From NCBI GenBank assembly GCA_958450365.1, contig CAUEEP010000133.1, positions 62,001-126,000 of the forward strand: a stretch of 64,000 bases of DNA, in the 5' to 3' direction. Source of the stretch: Mesorhabditis belari (taxonomy: Eukaryota > Nematoda > Chromadorea > Rhabditida > Rhabditidae). This document shows, piece after piece, positions 63,803 to 64,000 of this stretch (positions are counted from its first letter, which is position 1; every line of letters begins with the position of its first letter). Below the pieces are notes generated by a model, which saw nothing but the letters and a program-made list of their open reading frames with translations, had not been told where the DNA came from and made no database searches. The position numbers were made by a program, and so were the translations under genes.

Positions 63803-64000
63803 CCAAAAGCTATAATAAACTTTAAACACGTTAGCTACCGTATTTCTATAGTTTTCTATAATGCACCCTTTGATGCAATGCTTAACACTTTTAATGCTCG
63901 ATCTCTCAAGAACCGTTGATTAGAACTTCTTGCTGAAAATTATAGCTGATAAGTAAAGCTTTTAAATGAAAAACATTTTGAGCACACAGAAAGAACGGAT
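63803..64000. other. Window end, nothing recognised
   Basis: AT-rich sequence; no feature supported. Confidence 0.4.

Overview
The window is nuclear DNA of a nematode, most likely a free-living rhabditid-type worm. Protein genes are split by many short introns, mostly about 40-50 nt, ending in TTTTAG or TTTCAG. Many start codons lie just behind a lone 3' splice site, the usual sign of spliced-leader trans-splicing. The families fit too: nematode NTF2-like genes, a serpentine Srg-type receptor, a nuclear hormone receptor ligand domain, TRIM-like RING genes, and Tc/mariner elements. Base composition is AT-rich and the species was not identified.

Region 1 (1-19,630) is gene-dense and mostly housekeeping: the 3' part of UTP21/WDR36, an integrase-derived fragment, a possible HEPN/PaREP1-like gene, TMEM203, SF3A2 with a carboxylesterase nested antisense in its last intron, FAM98, TMEM65 and exocyst SEC10. 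SF3A2-FAM98 and TMEM65-SEC10 have operon-like spacing (poly(A) signal, about 100-130 nt, then a splice acceptor before the next ATG).

Region 2 (19,900-24,190) holds three tandem NTF2-like (DUF4440/SnoaL-type) genes. The 600-700 bp upstream of the first is almost the same sequence as the region upstream of the unrelated gene at 5,507. That gene is itself bracketed by copied pieces of WDR36 and TMEM203, so a duplication appears to have carried a ready-made TATA promoter to a new coding sequence.

Region 3 (24,188-46,000) contains a cationic amino-acid transporter, an unrecognised multi-pass membrane protein and a nuclear-receptor ligand-domain gene, separated by MITEs, long palindromes, minisatellites, nested Tc/mariner remnants, a reverse-transcriptase scrap and a GC-rich island of unknown origin.

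Region 4 (46,000-64,000) has two tandem RING/TRIM-like genes, a papain-family protease with a Thr-rich and acidic N-terminal extension, good tRNA-Leu and tRNA-Asn pairs, several tRNA-like sequences, an Srg-type receptor and a small secreted Cys-containing protein. All multi-exon models were read by eye; exon edges are reliable only where stated.
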